Shown: piece by piece, positions 24,879 through 36,018 of the stretch
How the letters are laid out: each line of letters begins with the position of its first letter
Numbering within the stretch: the first letter of the stretch is position 1
Assembly: GCA_020226215.1 (NCBI GenBank)
Contig: CM035233.1
Coordinates: 4,092,001 to 4,156,000, forward strand
Direction of reading: 5' to 3'
DNA: 64,000 bases
DNA from: Sindora glabra
Lineage: Eukaryota > Streptophyta > Magnoliopsida > Fabales > Fabaceae
Program-made: the position numbers and the translations under genes
The notes under the pieces: model-generated
The model's input: only the letters and a program-made list of their open reading frames with translations
Told to the model about the DNA's origin: nothing
The model's database searches: none

Positions 24879-26677
24879 TGGATGTCGAGACATGACAACA
24901 CCAAGGTGATGCTGATGGGGACCCTCCATGTCAACCCACCAACATTCCATTACAGTGTGAGGGATTAGGTATCTTTTCTTATTATGCATATTTGAGTTTA
25001 TTATTGATTAAATATGAATTTATAATATTGATATTTTCTGTTATCCATCAAAGCTATAACTCTGAGAAAGAAGGGCCTAAATTGGACCCTTTAGCTACAT
25101 GAGAAGATGGAGAGGGGTGAGGGGAGACCGGTGTCTGTACAATTCGATACGATTGGCATATAGCATGTGGTCAGTGAGAATGTTGGCCATCTCTTCCATG
25201 ATATTGGCAGTATGATCTAAGCTCATGTCCACTTTATTATAAATCATGGCAGGTTGTACCTTAACAGTTATGGGATAGAGTCATGCAAAAGGTTTGCATA
25301 AGTATCCATCTCCTCCTTATCTTGACTTAGTTATATTTGATATTGAAAATTTTAAATATACTACTCACAAATTTAGTAAATGTCTTCTAATGCAGTCCCA
25401 TTTTGAGTTCCAGAGCATCGCTGAGGGTGAGTGGGATAGAGTGCTCAGCAGTTTGATATGAACTGTTGCCGACTTATACAAAGATCGGAAGTATAGGTTA
25501 AACAAGCACTTTTTAGAGCATGGGAGTGATTGGGAGTAAGATTATGATTTAGATTGTGCTAGATGCTATATGCCATGATTTGTCTCACTATAAACACGGT
25601 AGAGGTGCGTTGACTTCTTTAATAATGACGATTAAAGGGTAAGTATGACATTTAGTAAAGTTATATCATTATCTCATATATTTAGACTATAAGTGTAATT
25701 ATATTATATTATTATTTCTTAATTTGTAGGAGCTATTTACAAGGAATGCAGATAATAAAGCAAAAAAGATGGTGAATGATCGCATGGATCAAAATCCATT
25801 GTTGCACATTATTATGATAAGGTAATTCAACTTATTATTCATGATTTAAGTGTACAATTTGTTACAGCTCAATAATTATATTTGTCCTTTCTTTCTCTTG
25901 TAAAATATGAATAGAGAAATAAGGAGATCGGTGAGCTATAGTTAGTCCCTGATAATTTTAAAGACTAACACACGTATAGGTCAAAGGAGTGGGTGCATCC
26001 AACTCCTGAGGAGTAGTATGTAAGTTAACTAAACTATATATTTCAAATAGAATTTAATGAATATATCTTGTAATTTTTATAATTTAATTTTGTTTTAACA
26101 ATTCAAGGCGAGGATGATTAAGTTGGCAGCTCAACACATACAGTCTAATGTACTATCCATTAGCTTGCTTAGTACTCTTGTACAGATCAATGAGGCTATC
26201 ATTGTCGATGAAATGCTTGACACTTATCAAGGGTACAGGAAGGTGATTGGGCATGTGCTAGCTAGTCACTCCTATTATTCGATAGGCACCTCTGGCATTA
26301 GGGGGAGCTCATAATATGTGTCCCAGGTTAATGAGTTATAGGAGCAGTTGCAGCAGAGTTGAAAGTAGTTGAAGAAGAGTCAAAAGCAGCTTTAGCAGGG
26401 CCAATAGTTGATTTAGGAGGAGCAACAATTTAGGACATATCTCACAAAGTTCACCTCCATACTCAGACAACAAGGTCTCATATTGCCTTCACCTTTATTC
26501 GCTACTACAGTGCCTAAGCTGAGTAGATTTGCTACTACACTTACCGCCCAACCACTAGGTCCTTCTCAGCCACCACCATCGATGTGTCGTCCACGTCGTC
26601 AGGATGATACCGATGATGATGATAGTCCTAGCATAGATGACGATACATCGAGATATCTGCACCTCCCCTCCCCATAA
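24879..26677 (+). pseudogene. Second En/Spm-type gene, broken (CACTA-1)
   Basis: This lies just downstream of the TNP2 pseudogene on the same strand, and the same arrangement is found in CACTA-2. Fragments across interrupted exons include SHFEFQSIAEGEWDRVLSSL and DLYKDRKYRLNKHFL near 25395-25520. A stretch near 25940-26030 reads approximately DQHTYRSKEWVHPTPEE, like the conserved motif of plant En/Spm (Ptta) family proteins. An in-frame exon at 26114-26314 begins MIKLAAQHIQ. A Gln-rich, coiled-coil-like stretch (26335-26440, with stops) and a Pro-rich/acidic C-terminus (QPLGPSQPPPSMCRPRR, then an Asp run) end at TAA 26675-26677. In En/Spm the second protein binds subterminal repeats; that role here is inferred. 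Stops and frame changes make it a pseudogene. Confidence 0.7.
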
Positions 26678-27035
26678 ATTATGTATATGTAGTTTTTTTT
26701 CCACTTGTACACATTTGTATAGATTGTGTATATATAGTTTATTTATATGTATAATATTTATACAATTATTTTATGAGTGTTCATTTTTTTTGTATTGGAT
26801 CATGTGATCATGTAGATTATTACCAGTATTGTTGATATATTACATTAGAAAAATATAATTCAATTGAATTGAAATAAAGACTATTATAATTTATATTATT
26901 AAATCTAATAGATTATTTTAATTACAATTTTAATTTACAAATTTCATTTTAATATTTTTAAAATTTTAGTATTAAAGTGAGTTGTATAAAATTCTCTAAA
27001 TTAAAATTAAAATTAAAAAAATTAAAAAAATTAAA

Positions 27036-27445
27036 ATTGAACTTTTAGTGGCGACAAAGTCATCACTAGTCGCTAAAGGTCACTAAAAGTAGGACTTTTA
27101 GTGATGACAAGAATCAACTTTTATTGTCGTTAAAGGTCAGAAAAAGTCATTGCAAAATGTGCAATTTAATTTTTTATTATTTTCATAATGGACCAATAGC
27201 GATGACATTTATCAATGCTAAAAGTTAAAATTAAAAAAATTTTGAATTTTGAAAATGTTTTCTATGATGATTTATCATTGGAGAAATTTTAACTTTTATT
27301 GATGACAAAATGTTGTTGATGTTGGTGTTTTAACCTACGAACCTATACTAATGACATTTTCTACGATGACTTTTGTATTTAGTGACGATTAAATATGTTA
27401 CGTTGACGACTTTTGTCATCATTGAAGGCTTTTTTTGCTATAGTG
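27036..27445. repeat. CACTA-1 3' subterminal repeat region
   Basis: Inverted motifs such as TAGTGGCGACAAAGTCATC and CTACGATGACTTTTGT continue up to the terminal TAGTG. The AT-rich stretch 26678-27035 between the second gene and this region holds no gene. Confidence 0.7.
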
Positions 27446-27936
27446 AAGGCTCTATATTGAGGATGAATCCTCGAATTTAAAATTAGTTTATACTTGATTC
27501 ACTGCTAAAAGATGGGTTGTAAGAGTGTACCATCATAATTAATACTTTTCTAATTACTCATAACATCCATTATTAGTTTATGCTCTCATCTTTTAAATGG
27601 CTTTAACTCACTTTGCCACAATTAGGTATTGCCATTTTCTCGATTGATCACGAGAATATTTGAATTTTATAACTCATTAAAATGGAATCAATCTAATAAT
27701 ATAGTGACAGATTTAACTTATTTATTTTGGCTTGTTTTCAAAAATTAAGCATTTCGATTAACATGATTTGCAAATGAATTATTAAAAAATACTTAAGTCC
27801 AAACACCTTTCAATTTTTACGAGCTTTCAAATTCTAGTTTTTAAATTCCAACAAGGGGGCCAGTTAAAAGACAATTTACTAGAAATGACTTTTTTTTGTC
27901 AATTTTGAAATTGACATGGAATCCTCTGATATACAA

Positions 27937-27937
<1 letters not shown>

Positions 27938-28003
<66 letters not shown>

Positions 28004-28067
28004 AGTTCATAATCAATGTCAAATTTATCAAGGGAGCCGGTTATATATATATATATATATATATATG
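27938..28067. repeat. Two (TA)n microsatellites
   Basis: A TA run of about 60 bases (27938-28001) and one of about 25 bases (28041-28066) are separated by unique sequence. R1 has only a few TA pairs at this place. The 85-codon minus-strand ORF 27841-28098 is a translation of these repeats and is not a gene. Confidence 0.95.
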
Positions 28068-28654
28068 TACAAGACTTCCATAGAATACATTTGCCCACAT
28101 TTGTAGCTTTTCTTTTAAAACTTCATCTTATTTGTGTTAACACTACTTGAAAATATCACTAGAAAAATGTAAATAAATAAATACAATACTTAGAAGAAGA
28201 AAAATAATTACAACACTTAAAGGAAGAAAAATTAAATGAAGAAATATGAAGATGTAGAAGAATGACGAAGGAAACTTGCTCACTTATTTGCAGATGGGAG
28301 GCACGATTCCAAACCACAAACAAGGCAAAGTGAGGGAAGCTATTATGTAGATCATTTTTAACAAGTCTAAAGGGTATTTACGGGATCATGGGCCCAAATA
28401 TAATAGCAAACAAAGCTTCTAACAAAAGATACCAACGGAACTTTAAATCAAACTTAAGTATAGCTTATTCTTTTATTTTAAAGGAAGTTTGTATAGATTT
28501 TGAAAGTACTTGGAAGGCTCACGTAATTTGCTGAAACCTCAAGAGAGGTCAAAAAATTTTATTATAAAAATAATATACAGTAGTATAGCAATTACATGCA
28601 TTCATATATTAAATTTATTTCTTAATATTTACAAAAAAATTAGGTTTAAATTCA

Positions 28655-29355
28655 ATTGTGGTCCTCTAAAATAAAAATTATGCAATTTTATTCCCCTAAA
28701 TTTAAAATTTGCAATTTTAATATGTTATTTTAAAATAATTTATTTTTGTCTCTGTAGGTATTAAATTGGTAAAGTTTTGATACCTTGTTTAATTTTTTTA
28801 TCAATTTCCTTCAATTTCAACCTATTGCTATTTGATCCTCGAGCATTCATTGTACTATTTTTCTAATAAATCATATATTTTTAAATTTTTTTAGACTATC
28901 AACTCTTAAAATAATACAAATTTCCACATATAATCCATTGGATTTATTTAATTTCTATTAACTTGTTTTGGTCCCTTGTTTGATTTTTATCAATTTCTAT
29001 TAACTTCTATCAACTATTATTTGATTTTTAAGCATTCACTATATTATTTTTCAAATAAATCATGTTTTTAGACTATTAATTTTTAAATTGATTCAACTTT
29101 TCACATGTAAACCATTGATTTTACTCAAAATTATTAAAATCTAAATAAAAAAAATTCATTCATTCTTACATAGTAGTCATTTTAAGTTAATATAGAGTAA
29201 ATATTAAGCAAAATGGTCATATGAGGTCAGGATATGGACAGAAGTTAAATTTAAGGATCAAAATTGCATCAATTTAACATTTAAGTATCAATATTGATTA
29301 TTTTAAATTAGGGACCAAAATCATGCAACTTATATTTTACAATGACCAAAATTAT
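28655..29355. repeat. Foldback element, R3 copy
   Basis: This is a longer version of the element at 6125-6650. The left arm TCTAAAATAAAAATTATGCA is mirrored by ATGCAACTTATATTTTACA on the right. The middle carries a partial extra copy of the left arm (TTTGATTTTTATCAATTTCTATTAACTT-type sequence near 28980), which makes it about 180 bases longer than in R1. Confidence 0.6.
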
Positions 29356-30332
29356 ATTTACTCCAAAAATTTAAAATAAGTGTAATACAAAAGAATAATT
29401 CAAATTTGAAAAAAATAGAAATCAGTACAAAATTAATACAATAAAGATATACCTTAAAATGTAAATTATGATTGATTCATAAATAGCATAAACCTAATCA
29501 GGTGCAACATTTTTTTTTTTTTTGCATGAAATCCAAATACTTTAACGAAATTATTAGTGCAACGAACTCGTAACTCAAAAAGTTGACCACAGGATGAAGA
29601 AAAATAAAGAAAGGATATAATTTATGTAAATTGCTCTTCAAATGCCATCGCCGTCAACTTTACCATTGCAATTAAATAATAAAAAACAATATTTATATAC
29701 TGTTTTTGCAATATTTAATAAAATTATGCATATCTTAATGAAAATTTTCTATAAACGGGAAAAATTAAGAAAAATATTACAAATTGTCAAGAGAAAATAT
29801 GTAGTAGATAAAAATTTATTATATTTTGGCAAATGCCTTCCTGAAAACATTAATATTTTTTTCTTTCTTTTGTATTAATTCATATGAACCTATGCCTGGC
29901 CAAACATGTCTTACTACCGTTATTATAATTAGAAAAGATTTTTCAAAACTGTCACATTTTTATGAATTATTAAAAGAATATTAGTTCTTGCTAAATTATG
30001 CTCCAATTTGCGTAATAAAATCATAAAATCAAGGCTAAGCTTGGTTACACCAAATCTTTCTTTATTAATTCAAGAACCGAAAGAAACGAAGAATAAGGTG
30101 TAGGCTGTTTTAGCGTTTCTGATGTACTAAAAAAAAAAAAAAAAGGAAAGAAACGAAGAATAAAGAAATGTATGAAAAGAATAATCCTCCTTCGACCGTT
30201 GCAACAATTGAGTTCCATAGGCTCAAATCCTCCGGTATACAAATGAATGAAGAAGGGAGAGGAGAGAAAATAGGATGCTATGATTTTAAACTGTGATCAG
30301 TAAAATTTTGAGAGATACATGAAAATGTAATC
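29356..30332. repeat. Block shared by R1, R3 and R5
   Basis: This matches 6651-7430 and 59140-60120. The plus-strand ORF 29642-29878 is not open in the other copies. The minus-strand ORF 30045-30242 has a short stretch, FEPMELNCCNGRR, that is partly kept at 59890-60075 (FEPNELNCCTGRR), but upstream and downstream residues diverge. I make no gene call. Confidence 0.5.
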
Positions 30333-31924
30333 CCGTCAATAAAAGATCTAATTGAAAATAACAAAAATTTTAATTTTTCCCACAATGCTTTATTAGTTAT
30401 TTTGGATTTTAAGCCTATCTTATTATTATTATTACTTGGTTAAGTTGGAATTTTTGTAATTGAATGTTATTTATGCTTCGGCGCATATATCAATACGTAG
30501 AAAATCTAGGCATGAATATCTAGATACTTCAAATAAACTTGATATATGATTAAAATTTTTATAAAAATTATGATTTATTTAAATATTGTAAGATGTTAAG
30601 TGTAATGTGAAGTAAATTGAATGCTGTATAAACACTTTCATTAAATATATATATATTAAATTAGGATTAAAACCCATTAATTTTGGCATTAAAAAATTGA
30701 AGAATCGGATGGGGTTAAATTTTTTTTCCCACACTCGGAAAGAATTTTTCGAAACTCGAAAATCAGTATCGAGTGAAGAAGAAGAAGAAGGAACAGCACA
30801 TTTAGGCCAAGTAATTCAAAAACTCTTTGTTCTTCTTGTGTAATTTTTGTACTCTTCTTTATGGATTTATGGTTATATAAATATTGAAATATTTTTATAG
30901 ATCATAAAATACTAACAATCTATGCTCTCATCTTTGAAAGGGTTTTAACTCTGCCACAAATTAGGCATTGCCACTTCCTTGATTGATCGCGAGAATATTT
31001 GAAGCTTATAAATCATTAAAACGGAATCAATGAATTAATTTAGTGGCAAATTTAAATGATTTATTTTGGCTTGTTTTCAAAACTTAGACCTTTCAATTAA
31101 CAAGAATTGCAAATGAATTATCCAAAAATACTTAAATTCAAGCACATTTCAATTTTTACGAGCACTCAAATTCCTGTTTTTGGATCCCAATAAGGGGGCC
31201 AGTTAAAAGACAATTTACTAGAATTGATTTAAGAGATATTTTCGTAAAAAAATTATATTGAAATACTTGTTTTGATTATGTCATATTAAAAAAATTACAA
31301 TAAAGGGCTAAAATCATCAAATATATTCATCCCAATCAAAATACTATCTATTTAAGTTTCTTAAATTTGGCTTCATCTCAAAAAGTTTTAATGTTTACAT
31401 AATTAGTGATTAGTTAATCAATTAATTAAGAAATATATATGTAAAATTATGATTGAGAATTTTACGGCAAATGCCCATAGAACTTTACTTAACTCTTCTT
31501 ACTTTTGAATTGTTACAAATAATGGATTAAAGAATCCATCTGCCATAAATTGATCAATTTTTATCGGTATTTGTTAATTGATCAACTGAATTAAAATTAA
31601 TTAGTAGGATCTTGGGTGTTATAATTGAAGCTATAAATGAAAACAATTTTGTAATTATTGACATAATTTAAGTACAATTTTTTAGATATTCTTCATAAAC
31701 TTCTTTCTTCATATTACGACACATATATTAATTGTTCTATTAATAATATTGAAAATACAATTTATCGATTATAATAATTAAAAATATCATAATTATTTTT
31801 ATAAATAGAATAATTAATACACATATTATAATTTGAGTGAAAATTTTTACTACAAACTAGAAGAAACTTTACTTAAATTTTGTCCTATAATTAATTAACC
31901 AAAAGACACTACAAGAAAAAGAAG

Positions 31925-32825
31925 TAATAACGATGACACTTTTAGCGGCGATAAAATTTTGATCGTTGCTAAAGGTATTTCCGGCGACATTGTCGTCGGT
32001 AAAAGTAACGTGACTTTTTAGAGGGAATCAGAAAGTTGGGCGGGAAGGAATTAGGCTTTTAGTGGCGACAAAAGTCATCGCTAAAAGCCTAAAAAATTTT
32101 TGGCAGAAAAATTTGGCCTTTAGTGGCGACAATCGTCATCGCTGAAAATTCAAGACTTTCAGCGATGACACTATCGTCGCTGAAGGGGGGACCATCAGCG
32201 ACGACACTGTTGTCGCTGAAAGTCTTGTCCTTCAGCGGCGACAATTGTCATTGCTGAAAATTCAAGACTTTCAGCGATGACAATGTCGTCGCTAAAGGGG
32301 GGACCATCAGCGACGATAGTGTCGTCGCTGAAAGTCTTGAATCTTCAGTGACGACAAATGTTGCTGCTGAAGGCCAAGACTTTTAGCGACGACATTGTCG
32401 TCGCTGAAGGCGGGACCATCAGCGACGATAGTGTCGTCACTGAAAGTCTTGAATCTTCAGATTGAAGGCCAAGACTTTTAGCGACGAGACTGTCGTCACT
32501 GAAGGGGGGACCATCAACGACAACAGTGTCGTTGCTTAAAGTCTTGAATCTTCAAATTGAAGGCCAAGACTTTCAGCGACGACAGTGTCGTCGCTGAAAG
32601 TCTTGAATTTTTTAGGCTTTCAACGACGACAATGTCGCTGTTGAAGGCCAAATTTTACCGCCAAAAATTTTTTAGGCTTTTAACGACGACTTTTGTCGCC
32701 GCTAAAAGCCTAATTCCAAATTCTGAGACAAGGCTTTAGCGACGACATTGTCATCGCTGAAAGTCCCTAGGTCGTCGCTGAAGCCTTGACCGACGACCGA
32801 AATTTTTTAGTCGTCGGTAAAAGTT
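31925..32825. repeat. CACTA-3 5' subterminal CpG-rich palindromes
   Basis: At least a dozen copies of a motif built on AGCGACGACA...TGTCGTCGCTGAAAG occur, many as near-perfect palindromes spaced about 55-65 bases apart. A longer internal period of about 118 bases is seen: GGGGGGACCATCAGCGACGA-type segments recur near 32186, 32297, 32410 and 32505. Its CG dinucleotides are mostly intact, while the matching regions of CACTA-1 and CACTA-2 are largely converted to TG/CA. In En/Spm this type of array is the transposase-binding and methylation target. Confidence 0.8.
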
Positions 32826-33509
32826 TTGGCTATTTATTCACGGCGCCTCCTCCCTCCTCATTTGTGCGTTTGAAATTTTTGGACCTGAGGTAAGTTTCTG
32901 AACTTTCTCTTTCTTTTAAATTTTTTTATTTTAATATATTTATTTTTTATATATGTTGATATGTATTAATTTTGTATATTGTATCTGTTAATTTGTTAGT
33001 TATTATTAGCACTTAACTTAGTTCGTGGAGAGTATTCAGAGTTGATCAGTAGATTTTTACCATTGAGGTACGTGAATAAAAAGTTATAATATTTTTTTTT
33101 GTGTAATAATATATTTAATTTACTCAAATAATTTGCAATAAATTAATAGAATTGATAGTATGTTTAATTTAATATGAAATTTCATATTATTTAATTTTAT
33201 ATGTTGTAAATTTTAAATTTATTTATTTAAATTTAACTTAGCATAAAATTTGTAAATATAATTTACAACTAGGAAGTCCGTATTATTTTTACCATTGCTT
33301 TATGAGTATTAATTTTTTATATTGAATCAAATTGTTAGACATTATTAATAATATTACTGATATATTATAATTGTATAATTTATATTAAATTAAATTTTAA
33401 AAAAATATTGAATAATTCAAGTTAATTAAAATAAAGAATATTTTAGATAATATATTATTTGAAATATACGATAATTTGAATTTAAATTTTTTTAAAAAAA
33501 TTCAAAAAA

Positions 33510-33870
33510 CCTTTAGCGGCGACACTTGTCGTCGCTATAGGCAAAATGTCATTGCTAAAGATCAGACTTTCAGCGACGACTTTGTCGTCGCTGAAAGTCA
33601 GATCTTCAGCGACGACTTCTTTCCCTATAGCGACGACAAGTGTCGCCGCTAAAAATTAAATATCAAAATTTTTTGAATTTTGAAATTGTTTTCTGCGACG
33701 ACATTGTCGTCGCAAAAGGTCGGACTTGTAGCGACGACAATTTGTCGTCGCTAATGACCTTTTTAGGGACGGACCTATACCGATGACATTTTTAGCGATG
33801 ACTTTTTCTTTAACGACGACCAAATACTTTTTAGCGACGACAAATATCGCCGCTAAAAGTCTTTTTTGTT
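33510..33870. repeat. CACTA-3 3' subterminal palindromes
   Basis: The same motif occurs in the opposite overall orientation: TAGCGGCGACACTTGTCGTC, TCAGCGACGACTTTGTCGTC and TAGCGACGACAATTTGTCGT. The segment 33071-33509 between the leader and this region is AT-rich with no gene. Confidence 0.8.
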
Positions 33871-34149
33871 GTAGTGAGAGAAGCAGAATAGTAAAATTAA
33901 TTAATCAACTCCTTCCCCATTCAAAATATTTCGTTATATATGACTAAACAATGCATGCATATTTCTCTCAATGTTACACTCTGCATTTGACTTGAAACAT
34001 TTTCTCATTCTGTTAAAGAAATATCTTTAATAATCAATTGAACCATATTTAACGCGAACGCTTTTAATTAATACCTAAAAGGAGTTTAACAAATAAAGTG
34101 GAAACTTTGACTTTGGACATATTTCAGCTAGTAGTAGGGTTATTTGTAC

Positions 34150-34150
<1 letters not shown>

Positions 34151-34226
<76 letters not shown>
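34151..34226. repeat. (AT)n microsatellite
   Basis: About 38 AT pairs expand the TATATATATCT landmark that has only four or five pairs in R1, R2 and R5. Confidence 0.95.
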
Positions 34227-34228
<2 letters not shown>

Positions 34229-35036
34229 TGCATTAGATGTCTAAAATATGTGACAAAAACTTATAGCATTGTGTAGCTGTTATTAAAAAAATTGCATAAT
34301 ATATCAACAAAAGGTAAATATAATGAGATAAAAAGATTACGGTAAGTAAGATAGCCGGAATACTGCAAGCGCATCATGACGCAAAACCTTAATATAAGAG
34401 CTTGTTTATTTGCTGTTTTTATATTTTTACGAATAAAAATTTCTATTTAATAACTATTTGTGCAGCAAATTTTTAAAACTTATAATTCTAAATATTTAAT
34501 TCAAAAACAGAAAGTACAGAAGCAATATGAGTGCAAAATAAACAAGACTTGAAAAATGTATAGTATGCTAGAGTATACAATATGCACAAATCGATGCTAA
34601 AGGAAAAAAAAAGGGCAGATTAATGTCTGTTCATGATATCCAAGAGCTATATATGTACAATTTCAAACTTAACACCTAATTAAATTCTTTATCATTGGAA
34701 AAACTTTTGACACTGAAATTCTTACATAAGAAAAACTAATATAAACTTACTTGTAAGAGGGCAAACAAATTTTTTATCATAAAAAAAATAAACTTAAAAA
34801 ATATCCTATGTCACGGTTTCAATATTTAATGATGGCCAAAATTATTTGAGTATCAGAAATCAACGATACAGCCAATATTTTTAATGATGTAATGGCATTC
34901 AACATTATTTTTAATTTTTTTTTTATATCTTGAATTTGAATTCAAAAACCTATGTTAAATAATTTGTTACTCTTTTTCAAGATGAAAAGAAAAGAAAGAA
35001 TGAAATCCATGATATACAAAGCGAAGTCATAAAGAG

Positions 35037-35152
35037 TAAATCTTTCAGAGAAAACCTCAAGGCCTCCACTCCTCTATATCTGGATATTATACAGTTCTCT
35101 CCATCGTAATATAAAGTAGTGGAAGCCTCTGAGGGTTACTAAAAACTTTCTC
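35037..35152 (-). ncRNA. MIR477: miR477-like microRNA precursor, copy A3
   Basis: This is the R4 hairpin on the minus strand. The 5' arm carries AACCCTCAGAGGCTTCCACT (candidate 35118-35138). Its core CCCTCAGAGGCTTCC is the closest of the four to poplar-type miR477 as I remember it. The opposing arm AGTGGAGGCCTTGAGGTTTT pairs with it, leaving one bulged A. Compared with A1 and A2 both arms have changed (CCTCAAAGG to CCCTCAGAGG; CCTTTGGGG to CCTTGAGG), and pairing is kept. That pattern favours selection on the duplex, although it could also be the ancestral state. The loop sequence ATATTACGATGGA is shared with A2. No expression evidence can be seen. Confidence 0.72.
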
Positions 35153-35216
35153 CATTCAAGTGCCATAATGATAAATTCATTACAGATTTGCTTATCCTCT
35201 GCCTCAGCCCCAACAC

Positions 35217-35226
35217 CTATATATAG
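35217..35226 (-). promoter_or_regulatory. Candidate TATA box for hairpin A3
   Basis: CTATATATAG on the minus strand about 65 bases upstream of the hairpin, as in R1 and R2. Confidence 0.6.
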
Positions 35227-35465
35227 CGGGACACCACAGATGAGATCGCAAATTATTTTATATTTGCATGACCCACAACAATTCTCTTCACTCTATTTGT
35301 AGCGTTTTGATTCGCAAAATGTTAGAAGATTACTTTGTTGATCCTCAATGTTTTATGCTTCATGAGAATCTTCTTATTTAAGAATTATGGGCAAAGGGGG
35401 CATTCATAGAAATGTAATAACATCCGATATTGCATTGAAATATTTCCTCCTTTTACTACTTGAAT

Positions 35466-36018
35466 TCGAATCAACGCATTGCATGTGTATTGCAATGAAA
35501 ATAAGTTAAGTCAAATTAAAATTTATTTTCAATAAGTTATATTTACTTTGTAAACTATTGACTTTAATTTGAGTTGTTAGTTTATATAAGGTCAAAATTT
35601 AAAATCGGTTTAATTTGTTAATTTATTTTAAAAACTTAGTTACATATTAAAAAAAATCCTTTGAATAAGTTAATAGGTAGAGGATGCTGAAGCAAAAAAT
35701 AAATTAATAATTAAATTAGTTTTATATGTCTGTATTAAAATTATATTAATATTATATATATATGTATATTTTACAAATAAATATATTATATATGATATTA
35801 TATTATATTTTATATTAAATATAAAAATATTAATTATTAAATAATCCAGCATAATAGATTTATAAATTGAACCTACAAAAAATAAACTTAGTTTATTTAT
35901 TTAAATAGATCTATTTATCAATTTTGGCTAAACTCATTATATAAAAAGGCTAAATTAGGTTATACCATATGCCCTTGATAGATAATTAGCTTGACTTATT
36001 TTCACTCCAATTATTTAT
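35466..36018. other. Segment unique to R4, possible insertion
   Basis: R1 and R2 are continuous from the CTCCCTTCGATA block to GTTGAGTTTACGA, while R4 has about 550 extra AT-rich bases between the equivalents. I see no clear terminal repeats or target duplication. The minus-strand ORF 35670-35852 in it is low-complexity. Confidence 0.45.

Larger units (their letters stand above)
17461..27445 (+). mobile_element. CACTA-1, degenerate En/Spm-type transposon
   Basis: The element begins CACTACATGAAAAGAG and ends TTTTTTTGCTATAGTG, giving CACTA termini in inverted orientation. It is about 10 kb. The flanks are AAC on the left and AAG on the right, an imperfect 3-base target duplication. The host sequence rejoins exactly across it: the left flank GTGAATTCTTCAATAAAAAC and right flank CTCTATATTGAGGATG are continuous in R1 (4920-4970) and R2. 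The ends carry arrays of short inverted motifs of the type GATGACA...TGTCATC. The interior has a promoter-like leader, a TNP2-type pseudogene and a second En/Spm-type pseudogene, both on the plus strand. It is closely related to CACTA-2. Many stops and frameshifts make it non-autonomous today. Confidence 0.9.
14828..30905. repeat. Tandem repeat unit R3, hairpin-less and interrupted
   Basis: R3 starts directly at sub-repeat Sa3, skipping the part that holds the hairpin. It continues through Sb3 and the 17010 and 17200 landmarks, is split by CACTA-1 at 17461-27445, and resumes at 27446 with the same landmark, ATTGAGGATGAATCCTCG. It contains a foldback element (28655-29355) and the block at 29490-30330. 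At about 30333 it jumps back to a segment equivalent to R1 3075-3270. A stretch at 30660-30905 matches nothing else here; it contains a GAAGAAGAAGAAG run and no clear gene. Confidence 0.7.
31907..33876 (+). mobile_element. CACTA-3, non-autonomous CACTA element with intact ends
   Basis: It begins CACTACAAGAAAAAGAAG and ends CTTTTTTGTTGTAGTG, with a perfect 3-base target duplication AGA (31904-31906, 33877-33879). R1 475-500 and R5 62150-62170 show the same host region without it. At 1970 bases it keeps the 5' subterminal array (31925-32825), a TATTTATT promoter-like box and leader (32831-33070) shared with CACTA-1 and -2, and a 3' subterminal array (33510-33870). It has no transposase. The ORF at 32557-32739 is a translation of the repeats. 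It is a deletion derivative whose movement must have depended on transposase supplied in trans. Confidence 0.92.

Noticed and set aside
27841..28098. 85-codon minus-strand ORF rich in Tyr-Ile
   Set aside because: It is a translation of two (TA)n microsatellites and is not present in paralogous units.
32557..32739. 60-codon ORF inside CACTA-3
   Set aside because: It lies wholly in the palindromic subterminal array of a non-coding element.
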